From: an uncultured cyanobacterium
Lineage (GTDB): Bacteria > Cyanobacteriota > Cyanobacteriia > PCC-6307 > Cyanobiaceae
Reading direction: 5' to 3'
NCBI GenBank assembly: GCA_903823115.1
Contig: CAIJRN010000042.1
Location: forward strand, 62,001 to 126,000
DNA: 64,000 nucleotides
Shown here: piece after piece, positions 1 to 8,723 of the stretch
Layout of the letters: every line of letters begins with the position of its first letter
How positions within the stretch are numbered: the stretch's first letter is position 1
Made by a program: the position numbers and the translations under genes
The notes under the pieces: model-generated
What the model was told of the DNA's origin: nothing
Seen by the model: the letters and a program-made list of their open reading frames with translations, nothing else
The model's database searches: none

Positions 1-1473
1 GCCGCGGCGGGCATGGCGCAGCGAGATCCATTCGTTCTGCCGGTGGTTGCGGCCGACCTGCAGCCGCAGGCCGCCGGTGCTGCGCAGCTCCAGGGGGCTG
101 GGTTCGACCGGCGCTGCCGGCCTGCCAGGGGAGCCCGAGCGGCTGCGCCTGCGGCGCGCAGGGGTCGGGGCTCCGCCGCGGCCGGGACGCAGGCTGGCGA
201 GCTGCAGCTCCAGCTCCTCGGCCAGGGCCTCCATCTGGGCGCCATCCTCCAGCTGCTCCACAAAGGTGAGGCTGGTCTCCAGGCCCTGCAGCCGCTGTTG
301 ATGCTGCTCCAGCCGCGGCAGGATCGCCGCCAGGGAGCGGCGCAGTTTGCGGGCCTTGCGATAGAGGGCCTGGGCTTCGTCAATCTGGCTGCGGTCGGGG
401 TTGGGCAGGCAGAGCAGCGCATCGGCCCGCTGCTGCAGGCCCTCGCCGCCAGGTACCGCATCGGCCAGGTCCTGCTGCTGCTCGGCCTGGCGCCGTTCCC
501 GTTCGATCGCCTGGCGCAATCGCTGGGCCAGGCTCTGGCGGCGCTGCTCCCAGAGCCGCTGATGGAGCCGCTGGCCGTAATAGAGGGCCAGGCCGCGGTT
601 GATGGCCAGGGGGGACTCCCTTGCCGTGATCGGGGCTGCGGCTGCTCCGCTGCTCGGTTCGCCGGCTCCGGGGGGGCTCCAGCAGCGGTAGTCGTCGGCG
701 GGGCCCAGCTGCAGCGCAAAGCGGCCCTGCTCGAGCGCCTCCAGCCAGGCCTGCCAGCTCTCCCACAGGCTCTGCCATTGCGACTCCTCCAGCTCCTGGA
801 CCGGTCGATCGGCCCAGTCGGGGGGGACCAGCTGGCGAATCAGGGCCGGGCTGGTCCCCTGGTAGGCCTGGAGCAGGGCCCGTTTCAGGCTCACGGGCAC
901 CAGGCTCAGGCGTCGCCGCCAGTTCGGCTGGCTCTCCAGCCGTCGGGGCGGCTCGCCCGCCATCGACGGCGGCGGCCGATAGCTGTCGCCGGTGCCGATC
1001 GGCCGCAGCCGTGATTGCTCAGAGCGCACCTGGCGACCCAGGGCGATGATCCGCCGCTGCTCGTCCAGCAGGAACAGGTTGCTGTGGCGTCCCATCAGTT
1101 CCAGCACCAGGCTGCGCTGGATCGTTTCGCCTGGCCGCAGGGCAAAGCCGAGTTCCACCACCCGCTCCCAGCCCAGCTGCTCCAGGCTGACCAGGGCGAG
1201 ACCTCTGAGCCCATGTTGCAGCTGCTGGGCCAGGGTGCTGCCCTCCCCCTGGCGCGCCGGGGCCGGGATCGCCAGCAGCCGCGGCGCCTCCGCCAGCCAG
1301 CTCAGATCCAGCCAGTGGCTGCCGTCCAGGCTGCGCAGGCCGATCTGCAGGCCGTGGGACTCCCCCTGCTGCGCCTTTTCGAAGCGGCTCGGCAGCAAGG
1401 CTGCCTGCAACTCGGCGACCACCGCTTTGAGGGTCGTCAGATCCATCGCCTGGATGGCTGGCTGGGGAACCAT
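1..1473 (-). CDS. rqcH: NFACT family protein (RqcH/Rqc2-like), C-terminal part beyond the window
   Basis: Ribosome-associated quality-control factor: family members bind obstructed 50S subunits with peptidyl-tRNA and help extend C-terminal tails on stalled peptides. About 491 codons read openly on the minus strand to the window edge. The N-terminal part begins [10 protein letters not shown]; a later segment contains the family-typical [17 protein letters not shown] long charged, coiled-coil-like middle follows (residues about 280-420). The end of the visible part, [18 protein letters not shown], matches the start of the NFACT-R domain (GRNNRQND type). ATG at 1473 gives [14 protein letters not shown]; the inner ATG at 1446 is equally possible. 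The gene is divergent from gmk, with about 60 bp between them. The missing C-terminus should hold the rest of NFACT-R. Old annotations call this family fibronectin-binding protein; no such role is implied here. Confidence 0.9.
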   Translation of the reverse strand, partial: MVPQPAIQAMDLTTLKAVVAELQAALLPSRFEKAQQGESHGLQIGLRSLDGSHWLDLSWLAEAPRLLAIPAPARQGEGSTLAQQLQHGLRGLALVSLEQLGWERVVELGFALRPGETIQRSLVLELMGRHSNLFLLDEQRRIIALGRQVRSEQSRLRPIGTGDSYRPPPSMAGEPPRRLESQPNWRRRLSLVPVSLKRALLQAYQGTSPALIRQLVPPDWADRPVQELEESQWQSLWESWQAWLEALEQGRFALQLGPADDYRCWSPPGAGEPSSGAAAAPITARESPLAINRGLALYYGQRLHQRLWEQRRQSLAQRLRQAIERERRQAEQQQDLADAVPGGEGLQQRADALLCLPNPDRSQIDEAQALYRKARKLRRSLAAILPRLEQHQQRLQGLETSLTFVEQLEDGAQMEALAEELELQLASLRPGRGGAPTPARRRRSRSGSPGRPAAPVEPSPLELRSTGGLRLQVGRNHRQNEWISLRHARRG

Positions 1474-1533
1474 CACCGCTTCTGCCACCTGCCGCCCCTT
1501 ACTCTGCTGCCCAGACACCCCGACCTGAGGACC

Positions 1534-2124
1534 GTGACCGAGAGCGCCGGTCGGCTCACCGTGATCACCGGCCCCAGCGGCGTCGGCAAGGGCACCCTGG
1601 TGGCGCGGCTGCTGCAGCGCCATCCCCTGATCTGGCTGTCGGTTTCGGCCACCACCCGGGCCCCTCGCAGCGGCGAAGTGGAGGGCAGCAGCTATTTCTT
1701 TCTGGATCGCCCCAGTTTTGAGGGCCAGGTGGCTGGCGGCGGATTCCTGGAGTGGGCCGAGTTTGCCGGCAATCTCTACGGCACGCCGCGCCAGGCGGTG
1801 GAGCGCCAGCTGGCGGTTGGACGGCCAGTGCTGCTGGAGATTGAACTGGAGGGGGCGCGCCAGGTGCGGCGCAGCTTCCCGGCCGGGTTTCAGGTGTTTC
1901 TCGAACCCCCCAGCTTCGAGGAGCTGGAGCGACGCATCCGCGGCCGCGGCACCGACAGCGAGGAGGCGATCGCCCGCCGGCTGGAGCGGGCCCGGGTCGA
2001 ACTGGCGGCGGCCGGCGAGTTCGATGCCCGCCTGGTGAACGGCGATCTGGAGGAAGCCCTGGCCCAGCTGGAGCACCTGATGGGGCTCGATGCCCAGGGG
2101 GCTGGGGCGCGTCGTCCAGCGTGA
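1534..2124 (+). CDS. gmk: Guanylate kinase
   Basis: Phosphorylates GMP to GDP with ATP in purine nucleotide synthesis. The protein is 196 residues, a normal length. The P-loop is [10 protein letters not shown] near residue 12. The GMP-binding stretch follows: [17 protein letters not shown], then [15 protein letters not shown]. The lid region is [17 protein letters not shown]. The start is GTG at 1534 ([13 protein letters not shown]); the open frame continues far upstream, but that part is low-complexity antisense of the NFACT gene. gmk next to psaJ/psaF is an arrangement I associate with picocyanobacteria. Confidence 0.95.
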   Translation: MTESAGRLTVITGPSGVGKGTLVARLLQRHPLIWLSVSATTRAPRSGEVEGSSYFFLDRPSFEGQVAGGGFLEWAEFAGNLYGTPRQAVERQLAVGRPVLLEIELEGARQVRRSFPAGFQVFLEPPSFEELERRIRGRGTDSEEAIARRLERARVELAAAGEFDARLVNGDLEEALAQLEHLMGLDAQGAGARRPA

Positions 2125-2415
2125 GCGGGCTGCCGTCGCTCACCCCTTTGGCCAGGGCAGCTGCGGTCTCAGAACTGGTCTCCGCCGTGGTTCCAGCTGG
2201 CTGATCGCATGACGTCAGAAGTCAGCCGCCAACCCGCTCGCTCCAGACTCCCCGGGACGGCTCGCCAACCTGTTGAGTTGACCTGCCGCGGCTTCTGCCG
2301 GGGCCGATGAATCCAGAATCGCCTCTGTCAGTGGAGCGAAACCGACTCTGGACGCGCTGATCTGGTCGCCACGAGCTGATCAGCGCTGAGCTGCCCTTGG
2401 TGGAGCGGATGCAAC
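2125..2415. other. Intergenic stretch, nothing recognised
   Basis: This stretch lies between the gmk stop and the psaJ terminator. I see only very short reading frames and no strong hairpin or RNA gene. Confidence 0.5.
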
Positions 2416-2443
2416 AAAAAAGCGGCCCCGTTTGGGGGCCGCT
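2416..2443 (-). terminator. Rho-independent terminator of psaF-psaJ
   Basis: On the minus strand, a perfect 8-bp G/C stem (2422-2429 with 2435-2442, loop 2430-2434) is followed by six T (plus-strand A at 2416-2421). It lies 29 bp past the psaJ stop. Confidence 0.93.
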
Positions 2444-2471
2444 GGGTTGAAAACGATGACGGAGTCAGGGC

Positions 2472-2588
2472 TCAGAGCGGGTGGAACAGGAGATCGGGGA
2501 AGAAACGGTTGAACTCGATCATGATCCCGGCGGTGAGCGTGAACCAGATGGCGGCGAAGACCGGCGCGGTGGTGAGGAACTTCTTCAT
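2472..2588 (-). CDS. psaJ: Photosystem I reaction centre subunit IX
   Basis: Single-helix photosystem I subunit of 38 residues, beginning [20 protein letters not shown] and ending [10 protein letters not shown], the standard PsaJ ends. The transmembrane helix spans about residues 8-28 and contacts PsaF in the thylakoid membrane. It lies 129 bp downstream of psaF on the same strand and shares its terminator, so the two genes are probably co-transcribed. Confidence 0.97.
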   Translation of the reverse strand: MKKFLTTAPVFAAIWFTLTAGIMIEFNRFFPDLLFHPL

Positions 2589-2717
2589 GGCTTCGGAGTG
2601 GGTCGGTGAGGAGCAGTCGTGAGCGCTTTCCCTGGTCCATCGCTTGGTCGGGGCAGCAAGTCATCCCAGAGGGAAAACAGCTGGCCAGCGTTGTGCGATC
2701 GGATCCGAGGAGCCGCT

Positions 2718-3197
2718 TCAGCGAGGCGAAACGGTGATCTTGCTGTCGACTTCGGTGAGCTTGCCGGTGCCGAACTCCTTGAAGGCGGCCAAGGGCCAGG
2801 TGGCCGAGGCGATGGTGGCCTTCAGCGCCACGGGCAGATCGATCTGGATCTCGTGCATCGTGGCGTCCTTGCGACCGGCGATGGCCTGGAGATAGCCCCG
2901 GCCGGCCCAGCCGATGCAACCGGCGATGTAGAGGAAGGCGATGCCCGGGATGATGAAGTCACCGGCGTGGCTCCAGCGGCCGTCCACGATCAGGTGGGGC
3001 AGGCCATCAGTGCCGCAGAGGGCCTGGCTGTACATGGAGAAACGGGCCTTGGCCTGGGCCGTGGTGGCCCCGGCAGCCCGCTGCTGGAAGCGGGGGCTTT
3101 CGGCACAGGGGGTCAGGCCGCCGATTTCGGCGTTGGCCACAGGGGCGAAGCCGAAGAGCAGGAAGACGGAGAGAAGAACGGCGAAAAGACGGCGCAT
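2718..3197 (-). CDS. psaF: Photosystem I reaction centre subunit III
   Basis: Thylakoid photosystem I subunit, a plastocyanin/cytochrome c6-side protein with a lumenal N-terminus. The protein is 159 residues: a signal peptide [20 protein letters not shown] ending near ANA (about residue 23), then the mature [16 protein letters not shown], with two conserved Cys (AESPRF and ALCGTDG regions). A transmembrane stretch [20 protein letters not shown] is followed by the C-terminal helix. ATG at 3197 is chosen because it directly begins the signal peptide; the open frame extends further upstream only by chance. It is divergent from tsaD with 75 bp between them, so regulatory sites for both must lie there. 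Confidence 0.97.
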   Translation of the reverse strand: MRRLFAVLLSVFLLFGFAPVANAEIGGLTPCAESPRFQQRAAGATTAQAKARFSMYSQALCGTDGLPHLIVDGRWSHAGDFIIPGIAFLYIAGCIGWAGRGYLQAIAGRKDATMHEIQIDLPVALKATIASATWPLAAFKEFGTGKLTEVDSKITVSPR

Positions 3198-3272
3198 GGA
3201 GAGGGGGCCGGTTAGAGGCTGCCGTAGGGGCAGGATGTCACCAGCGGACAGTAAGAGAGGCGATCCTGAGCC

Positions 3273-4331
3273 ATGGCCACCGTTCTGGCGCTCGAAACAA
3301 GTTGTGACGAGTCGGCGGCGGCGATCGTGCGCGATCAGCGGGTGCTCGCCAGTGCCATCGCCTCCCAGGTGGAGGAGCACGCCCGCTGGGGTGGCGTGGT
3401 GCCCGAGATCGCCTCCCGTCGCCATCTCGAAGCCCTGCCGGCCCTGATCGATCAGGTGCTGGCCGAGGCCGGGGTCAGCCTGGCTTCGGTCGATGCGGTG
3501 GCCGCCACCGCGGCCCCCGGGCTGGTGGGGGCCCTGCTGGTGGGGTCGCTCACCGGCCGCACCCTGGCCCGGCTGCACGGCAAGCCCTTTCTGGGCGTGC
3601 ATCACCTGGAAGGCCATCTCTGTTCGGCCCAGCTGGGGCCGGAGCCCCTGCCGCCGGGGCCCTGCCTGGTGCTGCTGGTCAGCGGCGGCCACACCGAGCT
3701 GGTGCGGGTGGATGGTCCCGGCTGCTACCGGCGGCTGGGCCGCAGCCGCGACGACGCCGCCGGCGAGTGTTTCGACAAGGTGGCCCGGCTGCTGGGCCTG
3801 GGTTACCCCGGCGGACCGGCGATTCAGGCGGCGGCGCTGACGGGGGATCCGCAGCGTTTCCGGCTGCCCAAGGGGCGGGTGTCCCTGCCCGAGGGTGGCT
3901 TCCATCCCTATGACTTCAGCTTCAGCGGCCTCAAGACCGCCATGTTGCGCCAGGTGCAGGCCCTGCAGGCCAGTGGCGAGCCCCTGCCCCTGGCGGATCT
4001 GGCCGCCAGCTTCGAGCGGGTGGTGGCCGAGGTGCTGGTGGAGCGCAGTTGCCGCTGCGCCGCCGACGAGGGCCTCCAGACCCTGGTGCTGGTGGGTGGG
4101 GTGGCGGCCAATCAGCGGTTGCGCGATCGGCTGGAGCAGCAGGCCGGCGTCCAGAACCTGGTCTGGCGGGTGGCGCCCCTGGCTTTTTGCACTGATAACG
4201 CCGCCATGATCGCCCTGGCGGCCGAGCAGCGCTTTCAGGCCGGTTGTCGGAGTCCGACGACCCTGGGGGTGGCGGCGCGGCTACCGCTCGATCAGGCGGA
4301 TCGGCTTTACGAAACTCAGCCGTGCTTTTAA
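3273..4331 (+). CDS. tsaD: tRNA N6-threonylcarbamoyladenosine synthase subunit
   Basis: Transfers threonylcarbamoyl to A37 of ANN-decoding tRNAs, working with TsaB and TsaE. The protein is 352 residues with the ASKHA fold and begins [19 protein letters not shown]. Metal-binding His pair: HHLEGH (about residues 110-115). Nucleotide-binding motif: [12 protein letters not shown]-terminal motifs are [12 protein letters not shown] and [10 protein letters not shown]. The ATG start gives the canonical N-terminus. The psaF-tsaD-hli neighbourhood is familiar from marine picocyanobacteria. Confidence 0.96.
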   Translation: MATVLALETSCDESAAAIVRDQRVLASAIASQVEEHARWGGVVPEIASRRHLEALPALIDQVLAEAGVSLASVDAVAATAAPGLVGALLVGSLTGRTLARLHGKPFLGVHHLEGHLCSAQLGPEPLPPGPCLVLLVSGGHTELVRVDGPGCYRRLGRSRDDAAGECFDKVARLLGLGYPGGPAIQAAALTGDPQRFRLPKGRVSLPEGGFHPYDFSFSGLKTAMLRQVQALQASGEPLPLADLAASFERVVAEVLVERSCRCAADEGLQTLVLVGGVAANQRLRDRLEQQAGVQNLVWRVAPLAFCTDNAAMIALAAEQRFQAGCRSPTTLGVAARLPLDQADRLYETQPCF

Positions 4332-4487
4332 AGCCGGTAGGGTGGGGGTGTTCGATCAGGACGTCAAGTCAGGGTTCCGCCCTGATGCCTTGGCCTGCCT
4401 GCTCCTGGCTCCCGAAAGCCCGGCTCCCCAGAGTCTGGCCCCACAGGAGCGGCGATTCCAGCCTGTGCCCTCCAAGCCTGTCCTCCC

Positions 4488-4658
4488 ATGGCCCCGGTGA
4501 ACAGCCCCGAACCTGTCTCTCAGGAAGAGCTCAACGCCTGGCGACGCGGTTTCACGCCCCAGGCCGAGATCTGGAACGGTCGCCTGGCCATGCTGGGGCT
4601 CTCGGTCGGCATCGGCGTCCTGGTTCTGGCTCGGGTCGTGGCCAGCTCCCACGGCTGA
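4488..4658 (+). CDS. hli: High-light-inducible protein (one-helix LHC-like)
   Basis: Small thylakoid protein of 56 residues. It carries the chlorophyll-binding motif EIWNGRLAMLG (ExxNGRxAMxG) at the start of one hydrophobic helix that runs to VLVLARVVA. Hlips bind chlorophyll and carotenoid and protect photosystem II assembly intermediates under light stress. The N-terminal part (APVNSPEPVSQEELNAWRRG) is typical of the group. It lies 156 bp after tsaD on the same strand. Its last codon and stop lie inside the first unit of an 18-bp tandem repeat. Confidence 0.93.
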   Translation: MAPVNSPEPVSQEELNAWRRGFTPQAEIWNGRLAMLGLSVGIGVLVLARVVASSHG

Positions 4659-4724
4659 TCCCAGTGCAGCGGCTGATTTCAACGCAACGGCTGATCTCAA
4701 CGCAACGCCTGCTCGCCCCACAAC
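4653..4724. repeat. 18-bp tandem repeat starting at the hli stop
   Basis: Four successive 18-bp units are visible. Units 2 and 3 (4671-4688, 4689-4706) are nearly identical, units 1 and 4 are degenerate. The first unit starts with the final Gly codon and TGA of hli. Confidence 0.8.
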
Positions 4725-4827
4725 GGCAAACTTTCACGGACTCAAGGACTGCAGTTCAAACGCTGCATCGCAAAGCTTTCGTTTGAATAGCTGTAGCTGA
4801 ACGACAGCAGGCGACAGTCGGCCGGCT

Positions 4828-6018
4828 TCAGATCCTGCCCCGCAATCTCTGGGCCAGCTCCGAGGGCCTCAGGCTCTGGGCCATGGCGTCTTCCACCGTC
4901 ACCCGACCGGCTTCGACCAGCTCCGCCAGGGCCTGGTTGCTGGTTTTCATGCCATCAAAACTGCTGCGTTCCATGATCTGCTCGATTTCATCGAGCTGGG
5001 CATGCAGGATGTAGTCGCGGCAGGCGTCCGTGTTGATGAACAGATCGTGATAGCCGCAGCGTTTGCCGTCGGTGGTGCGGATCAGCCCCTGGGAGACCAC
5101 CGCCAGCAGTGATTCCGAGACGGCCCTGCGGATCTGTTCCTGTTCTTCGGGTTTGTACATGCCCAGCACCCGCTCCACGGTGCGCACGGCGGAGTTGGTG
5201 TGGAGCGTGCCGAACACCAGGTGGCCGGTCTGGGAGGCCTCAATGGCGGTCGTGAGGGTTTCCTGGTCGCGGATTTCGCCGATCAGGATCACGTCCGGGT
5301 CTTCGCGCAGGGCGGCCCGCAGGGCATTGCCGAACAGCTTGGTGTGATGGTTCACCTCCCGCTGGCGGATCAGGGACTGCTGGCTCTGATGCACGAATTC
5401 GATCGGATCTTCGATCGTCAGGATGTGGCGCTTCATCGTGCGATTGATGAAGTCGATCAGGGCTGCCAGGGTGGTGCTCTTGCCCGAGCCCGTCGGGCCT
5501 GTGACCAGCAGCATGCCCTTGGGGCGCTGGGCCAGCTCACTCAACACCTTCGGCAGCGCCAGATCCTCAACTGTGGCGATCTTCTGGGGGATCAGGCGCA
5601 GCACCATCGCCGGACCGCGCAGGGTGTCCAGCAGGTTGATGCGCACCCGCACGTAGCCGAAATCAAAGGAACCGTCGTATTCCTTTTCGCGCAGAAACGT
5701 GTCGATCTCGGCGGGCGACAGCATCTCGCGCATCCAGTCCCGGAACCTGACCTTGTCGGTGACGGCCCAGCCGGTGCGGATCATGTCGCCCCGATCGCGG
5801 AAGCGGGGCTCCTCGCCAACGCCGATGTGGACGTCGGAGTAGTCCTGCTGGTGGGCGACCCGCACGATCGATTCAAGGGTCCCAGGCCCGCCGCTGCCAT
5901 CCGGGACCTGGGCAGCAACGGGTCCTTCGATGTCGTGGGCGACGGCGTCGGAGGCGGCGTCGACGACTGGCGGCGCCATGGTGGCGACCCCGGTGGGTCC
6001 GAACGGTAATTCGGCCAT
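4828..6018 (-). CDS. pilT: PilT-like type IV pilus ATPase
   Basis: Hexameric motor ATPase of the type IV pilus retraction family, at the inner membrane base. Starting at ATG 6018 (MAELPFGPTG) it has 396 residues; MAPPVV, 12 residues later, is an alternative. The first 50 or so residues are low complexity. Then come the PAS-like N-domain, Walker A GPTGSGKSTT, the Asp box ILTIEDPIEFVH, Walker B DPDVILIGEIRD, and the His box GTLHTNSAVRTVERVL. In classical PilT the C-terminal AIRNLIRE motif is needed for retraction; here the equivalent reads ACRDYILHA, so it is a divergent paralogue and its retraction role is uncertain. No other pil gene is nearby. Confidence 0.88.
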   Translation of the reverse strand: MAELPFGPTGVATMAPPVVDAASDAVAHDIEGPVAAQVPDGSGGPGTLESIVRVAHQQDYSDVHIGVGEEPRFRDRGDMIRTGWAVTDKVRFRDWMREMLSPAEIDTFLREKEYDGSFDFGYVRVRINLLDTLRGPAMVLRLIPQKIATVEDLALPKVLSELAQRPKGMLLVTGPTGSGKSTTLAALIDFINRTMKRHILTIEDPIEFVHQSQQSLIRQREVNHHTKLFGNALRAALREDPDVILIGEIRDQETLTTAIEASQTGHLVFGTLHTNSAVRTVERVLGMYKPEEQEQIRRAVSESLLAVVSQGLIRTTDGKRCGYHDLFINTDACRDYILHAQLDEIEQIMERSSFDGMKTSNQALAELVEAGRVTVEDAMAQSLRPSELAQRLRGRI

Positions 6019-6086
6019 GGCGCCCACAGAATCGCGACCGTGATCATGCTGGCACCTTCCGGCATTGGCTGGCTTGCCTTGGCTGG

Positions 6087-6110
6087 AAAGGAGGTAATCC
6101 ACCTTTCTAG
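6087..6110. promoter_or_regulatory. Shine-Dalgarno-like element with partial dyad
   Basis: AAAGGAGGTAATCC at 6087-6100 matches nearly all of the 16S 3' end complement. It is followed by a half-matching inverted copy, ACCTTTCTAG. It sits between divergent pilT and wecB with no start codon at a normal SD distance. Confidence 0.3.
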
Positions 6111-6224
6111 AATCAGCGGATCCGCCTCCAGGTTTTGCACGCTCCCCCAGGCGCCGTTGACGCCGCTTCCCCTGGTGAGTCACCGTCTGCCGCGCAGCCG
6201 TCCGCTGCACCGCCGATTGTCCCG

Positions 6225-7358
6225 ATGCCGTCGCAACCCCTGGTCACCATCGTTCTCGGCACCCGGCCGGAAGCGATCAAGTTGGCCCCGGTGATCCGCG
6301 CTTTCCTGGCGGCCGAGGATTTCCGCACCCGGGTTGTGCTCACCGGCCAGCATCGCGAGATGGTGAGCCAGGTGATGGAGCTGTTTGCTCTGCAGGCCGA
6401 TCACGATCTGGCCCTGATGGCCCCCAACCAGACCCTCACCCACGTCACCTGTGGGGCCCTGCAGGGGCTGAAGCAGGAGTTCGCCAACCAGAGGCCCGAT
6501 CTGGTGCTGGTGCAGGGGGACACCACCACCGCCTTTGCCAGTGCCCTGGCCGCCTTTTATGAACAGATTCCGGTGGGCCACGTCGAGGCGGGCCTGCGCA
6601 CCGACAACCTGTTCGATCCCTTCCCGGAGGAGGCCAATCGCCGCCTGATCTCCCAGCTGGCCCAGCTCAATTTCGCTCCCACTGATCAGTCGGCCGCCAA
6701 TCTGCAGGCCTCCGGCGTCGTCGGCGAGACGATCATCACCGGCAACACGGTGATCGATGCCCTGCTGTTGATGGCGGAGTCGGCACCGGAGCTCGATGTG
6801 CCCGGCCTCGACTGGCAGCGGCAGCGGGTGTTGCTGGCCACGGTGCATCGGCGCGAAAACTGGGGTGAACGGCTCGAGCAGATCGGCCGCGGCTTCCTGG
6901 CGGTGCTGGATCGCTTCCCCGACACCGCCCTGTTGTTGCCGCTGCATCGCAATCCCACCGTGCGCGAACCGCTGCAGGCTCTGCTCGGCGGCCATCCCCG
7001 CGCCTTTCTCACCGAGCCCCTCGACTACGACCGGCTGGTGGCGGCGATGCGCGGCTGCACCCTGCTGCTGACCGATTCCGGCGGCCTGCAGGAGGAGGCC
7101 CCGGCCCTGGGTAAACCGGTGCTGGTGCTGCGGCGGACCACCGAGCGGCCGGAGGCGGTTGCTGCCGGCACCGCCAAGCTGATCGGCACCGATGCCGCGG
7201 CGATCCTGAGTGAAACCAGCCTGCTGCTGGAGAACGAGGACGCCTACGGGGCGATGGCCAGGGCCCACAACCCCTTTGGCGACGGTCAGGCCAGCGGCCG
7301 GATCGTGGTCGCCGCCCGCCGCTATCTGGCGGCTCGCTCTATGGCCGCCGCCGGCTGA
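6225..7358 (+). CDS. wecB: UDP-N-acetylglucosamine 2-epimerase (non-hydrolysing)
   Basis: Interconverts UDP-GlcNAc and UDP-ManNAc for surface polysaccharide synthesis. From ATG 6225 the protein has 377 residues, the usual length, beginning MPSQPLVTIVLGTRPEAIKL. Motifs: VLTGQHREM, VQGDTTTAFA, GHVEAGLRT, PEEANRRLI, ATVHRRENWG and LLTDSGGLQEEAPALGKP, then LRRTTERPEA. A TTG at 6135 would add 30 Pro/Ala/Ser-rich residues and is less likely. It is convergent with the adaptor gene downstream. Confidence 0.94.
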   Translation: MPSQPLVTIVLGTRPEAIKLAPVIRAFLAAEDFRTRVVLTGQHREMVSQVMELFALQADHDLALMAPNQTLTHVTCGALQGLKQEFANQRPDLVLVQGDTTTAFASALAAFYEQIPVGHVEAGLRTDNLFDPFPEEANRRLISQLAQLNFAPTDQSAANLQASGVVGETIITGNTVIDALLLMAESAPELDVPGLDWQRQRVLLATVHRRENWGERLEQIGRGFLAVLDRFPDTALLLPLHRNPTVREPLQALLGGHPRAFLTEPLDYDRLVAAMRGCTLLLTDSGGLQEEAPALGKPVLVLRRTTERPEAVAAGTAKLIGTDAAAILSETSLLLENEDAYGAMARAHNPFGDGQASGRIVVAARRYLAARSMAAAG

Positions 7359-7384
7359 AATTGAGGGCGGGTTTCGGGGCTGCT

Positions 7385-7407
7385 CGCTGAAGGTCGTGGT
7401 TTCAGCG
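7385..7407. terminator. Hairpin between convergent wecB and adaptor gene
   Basis: A 7-bp perfect inverted repeat (CGCTGAA, 7385-7391, with TTCAGCG, 7401-7407) lies in the 66-bp convergent gap. There is no T-run on either side, so it is a weak candidate. Confidence 0.4.
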
Positions 7408-7424
7408 GGCCGGTTTCAACAGCT

Positions 7425-8723
7425 TCAATCCGCCTTGCGTTTCTTCGCCCAGGGGGGCAGGTCGATGAAGACGCGGGTGTTGGGCTCGAGGCCGCTGAGA
7501 ATCTGGGTGTCCTTGCCGCTGCTGGCTCCCAGTTCCACCGGTTGGAACGTGGGCTGCTGCTCCTTGCCGACCAGCAGCACCCCGGGGCGGCCCGTTTCGG
7601 TGACGATCGCCACGGTGGGCACCAGGGTGCGGGCCTGCAGCTGACCGGTCTGGAAATCGATGTCGGCGGTCATGCCGATGCGCAGCTCCGGGGCTGGATC
7701 TAGCAGGCTCAGCTTCACCTCAAAGGAGGTGACGTTGTTGGTCTTCACCGCCCGCGGCGCGATCTGCCGCACCATGGCGGCGAAGCGGCGGTCCGGGAAG
7801 GCATCCACCCGCACACTGGCCCGCATACCCAGCTGCAGGCGGCCCACATCGCTCTCCGGCACCTTGGCGATCACCTCGAGCCCCTTGGCCACCTCGACGA
7901 TCGAGGAACTGGTGGCCCCCAGGGTGCTGGAGGCGGTGGTGGTGGGGGTGACGAAGGCGCCGGGATCGGCATAGCGCTGGCTGATGACGCCGCCGAAGGG
8001 GGCGCGCACGATCAGTTCATCCCGCTCCACCTGGCGCTGGGAGAGGCGCTCCTGGGCGGCGAGGTAGGCCATGCGCTTGATCTCGTAGTCGGCGCGGAAG
8101 CGGTTGAGATCGTTGAAGCTGATCGCTCCCTGCTTGAACAGCGGTTCATTGCGTTGCAGTTCGCTCTGGCTGCGAGCCCGTTCGGCCGCAGCGGAGCGCA
8201 GGTTGGCCTGGAGTTCCTGGAGGCGATCGCGCAGGTCGCCGCTGTCCATGCGGCCCAGGGCCTGGCCTGCCTGCACCCGGTCGCCCTCATCGACCTCAAG
8301 GGTTTCCAGCACCCCCTGGCGCTTGGGACTGACATTCACCCGCACCACCGCATCGAGTTCGCCACTGGCCGAGACCACCCCCGGCAGCACTCCCGAGTGG
8401 GCCACCACGGTGAAGGGGGTCACGTTGCGGGCTGATCGACTGCGCTGTTGCTGCCACAGACCCAGGCCGCTGAGCAAGGCAGCGGCCACAGCGACGGCGA
8501 TCCACAGGCGCCGTTGGCGCAGCAGCGGTCGCCGCCGCCGGCCAGAGGCCAGGACTGGCGGCGGGCTCTGGGGCGGGGCTGGCGGGGCCGCTGCGGGGTT
8601 GGGCGCAACGGGAGGCAGAGGGGGCGGAGCGGGAATCGGCCTGAAATCGCTGCCTGCAAGTCTCGCCGCTGAAGCGGCCCAGCGCGATGGTGGGGGGTCC
8701 GGTTCCCCGTAGATTTCGGCCAT
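7425..8723 (-). CDS. HlyD/MacA-type membrane fusion protein (efflux adaptor)
   Basis: Periplasmic adaptor linking an inner-membrane transporter to an outer-membrane channel. The protein is 432 residues from ATG 8723 ([12 protein letters not shown]). A Pro-rich cytoplasmic N-terminus is followed by a transmembrane anchor LWIAVAVAAALLSGLGLW (about residues 75-92). A biotinyl-lipoyl half (VSPKRQGVLETLEVDEGDRV), a coiled-coil hairpin rich in Gln/Arg/Glu, the second lipoyl half (IVRAPFGGVISQRYADPGAFV) and the C-terminal barrel follow. Its ATG overlaps the divergent ychF ATG. No partner ABC or RND transporter is nearby. It could serve a MacB-like or type I system elsewhere, possibly export of the giant protein in this window, but nothing here shows that. 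Confidence 0.88.
   Translation of the reverse strand: MAEIYGEPDPPPSRWAASAARLAGSDFRPIPAPPPLPPVAPNPAAAPPAPPQSPPPVLASGRRRRPLLRQRRLWIAVAVAAALLSGLGLWQQQRSRSARNVTPFTVVAHSGVLPGVVSASGELDAVVRVNVSPKRQGVLETLEVDEGDRVQAGQALGRMDSGDLRDRLQELQANLRSAAAERARSQSELQRNEPLFKQGAISFNDLNRFRADYEIKRMAYLAAQERLSQRQVERDELIVRAPFGGVISQRYADPGAFVTPTTTASSTLGATSSSIVEVAKGLEVIAKVPESDVGRLQLGMRASVRVDAFPDRRFAAMVRQIAPRAVKTNNVTSFEVKLSLLDPAPELRIGMTADIDFQTGQLQARTLVPTVAIVTETGRPGVLLVGKEQQPTFQPVELGASSGKDTQILSGLEPNTRVFIDLPPWAKKRKAD

Noticed and set aside
13-1014. A 333-residue plus-strand frame at the window start
   Set aside because: Gln/Leu/Ala-rich antisense of the NFACT gene, which has clear family motifs on the minus strand.
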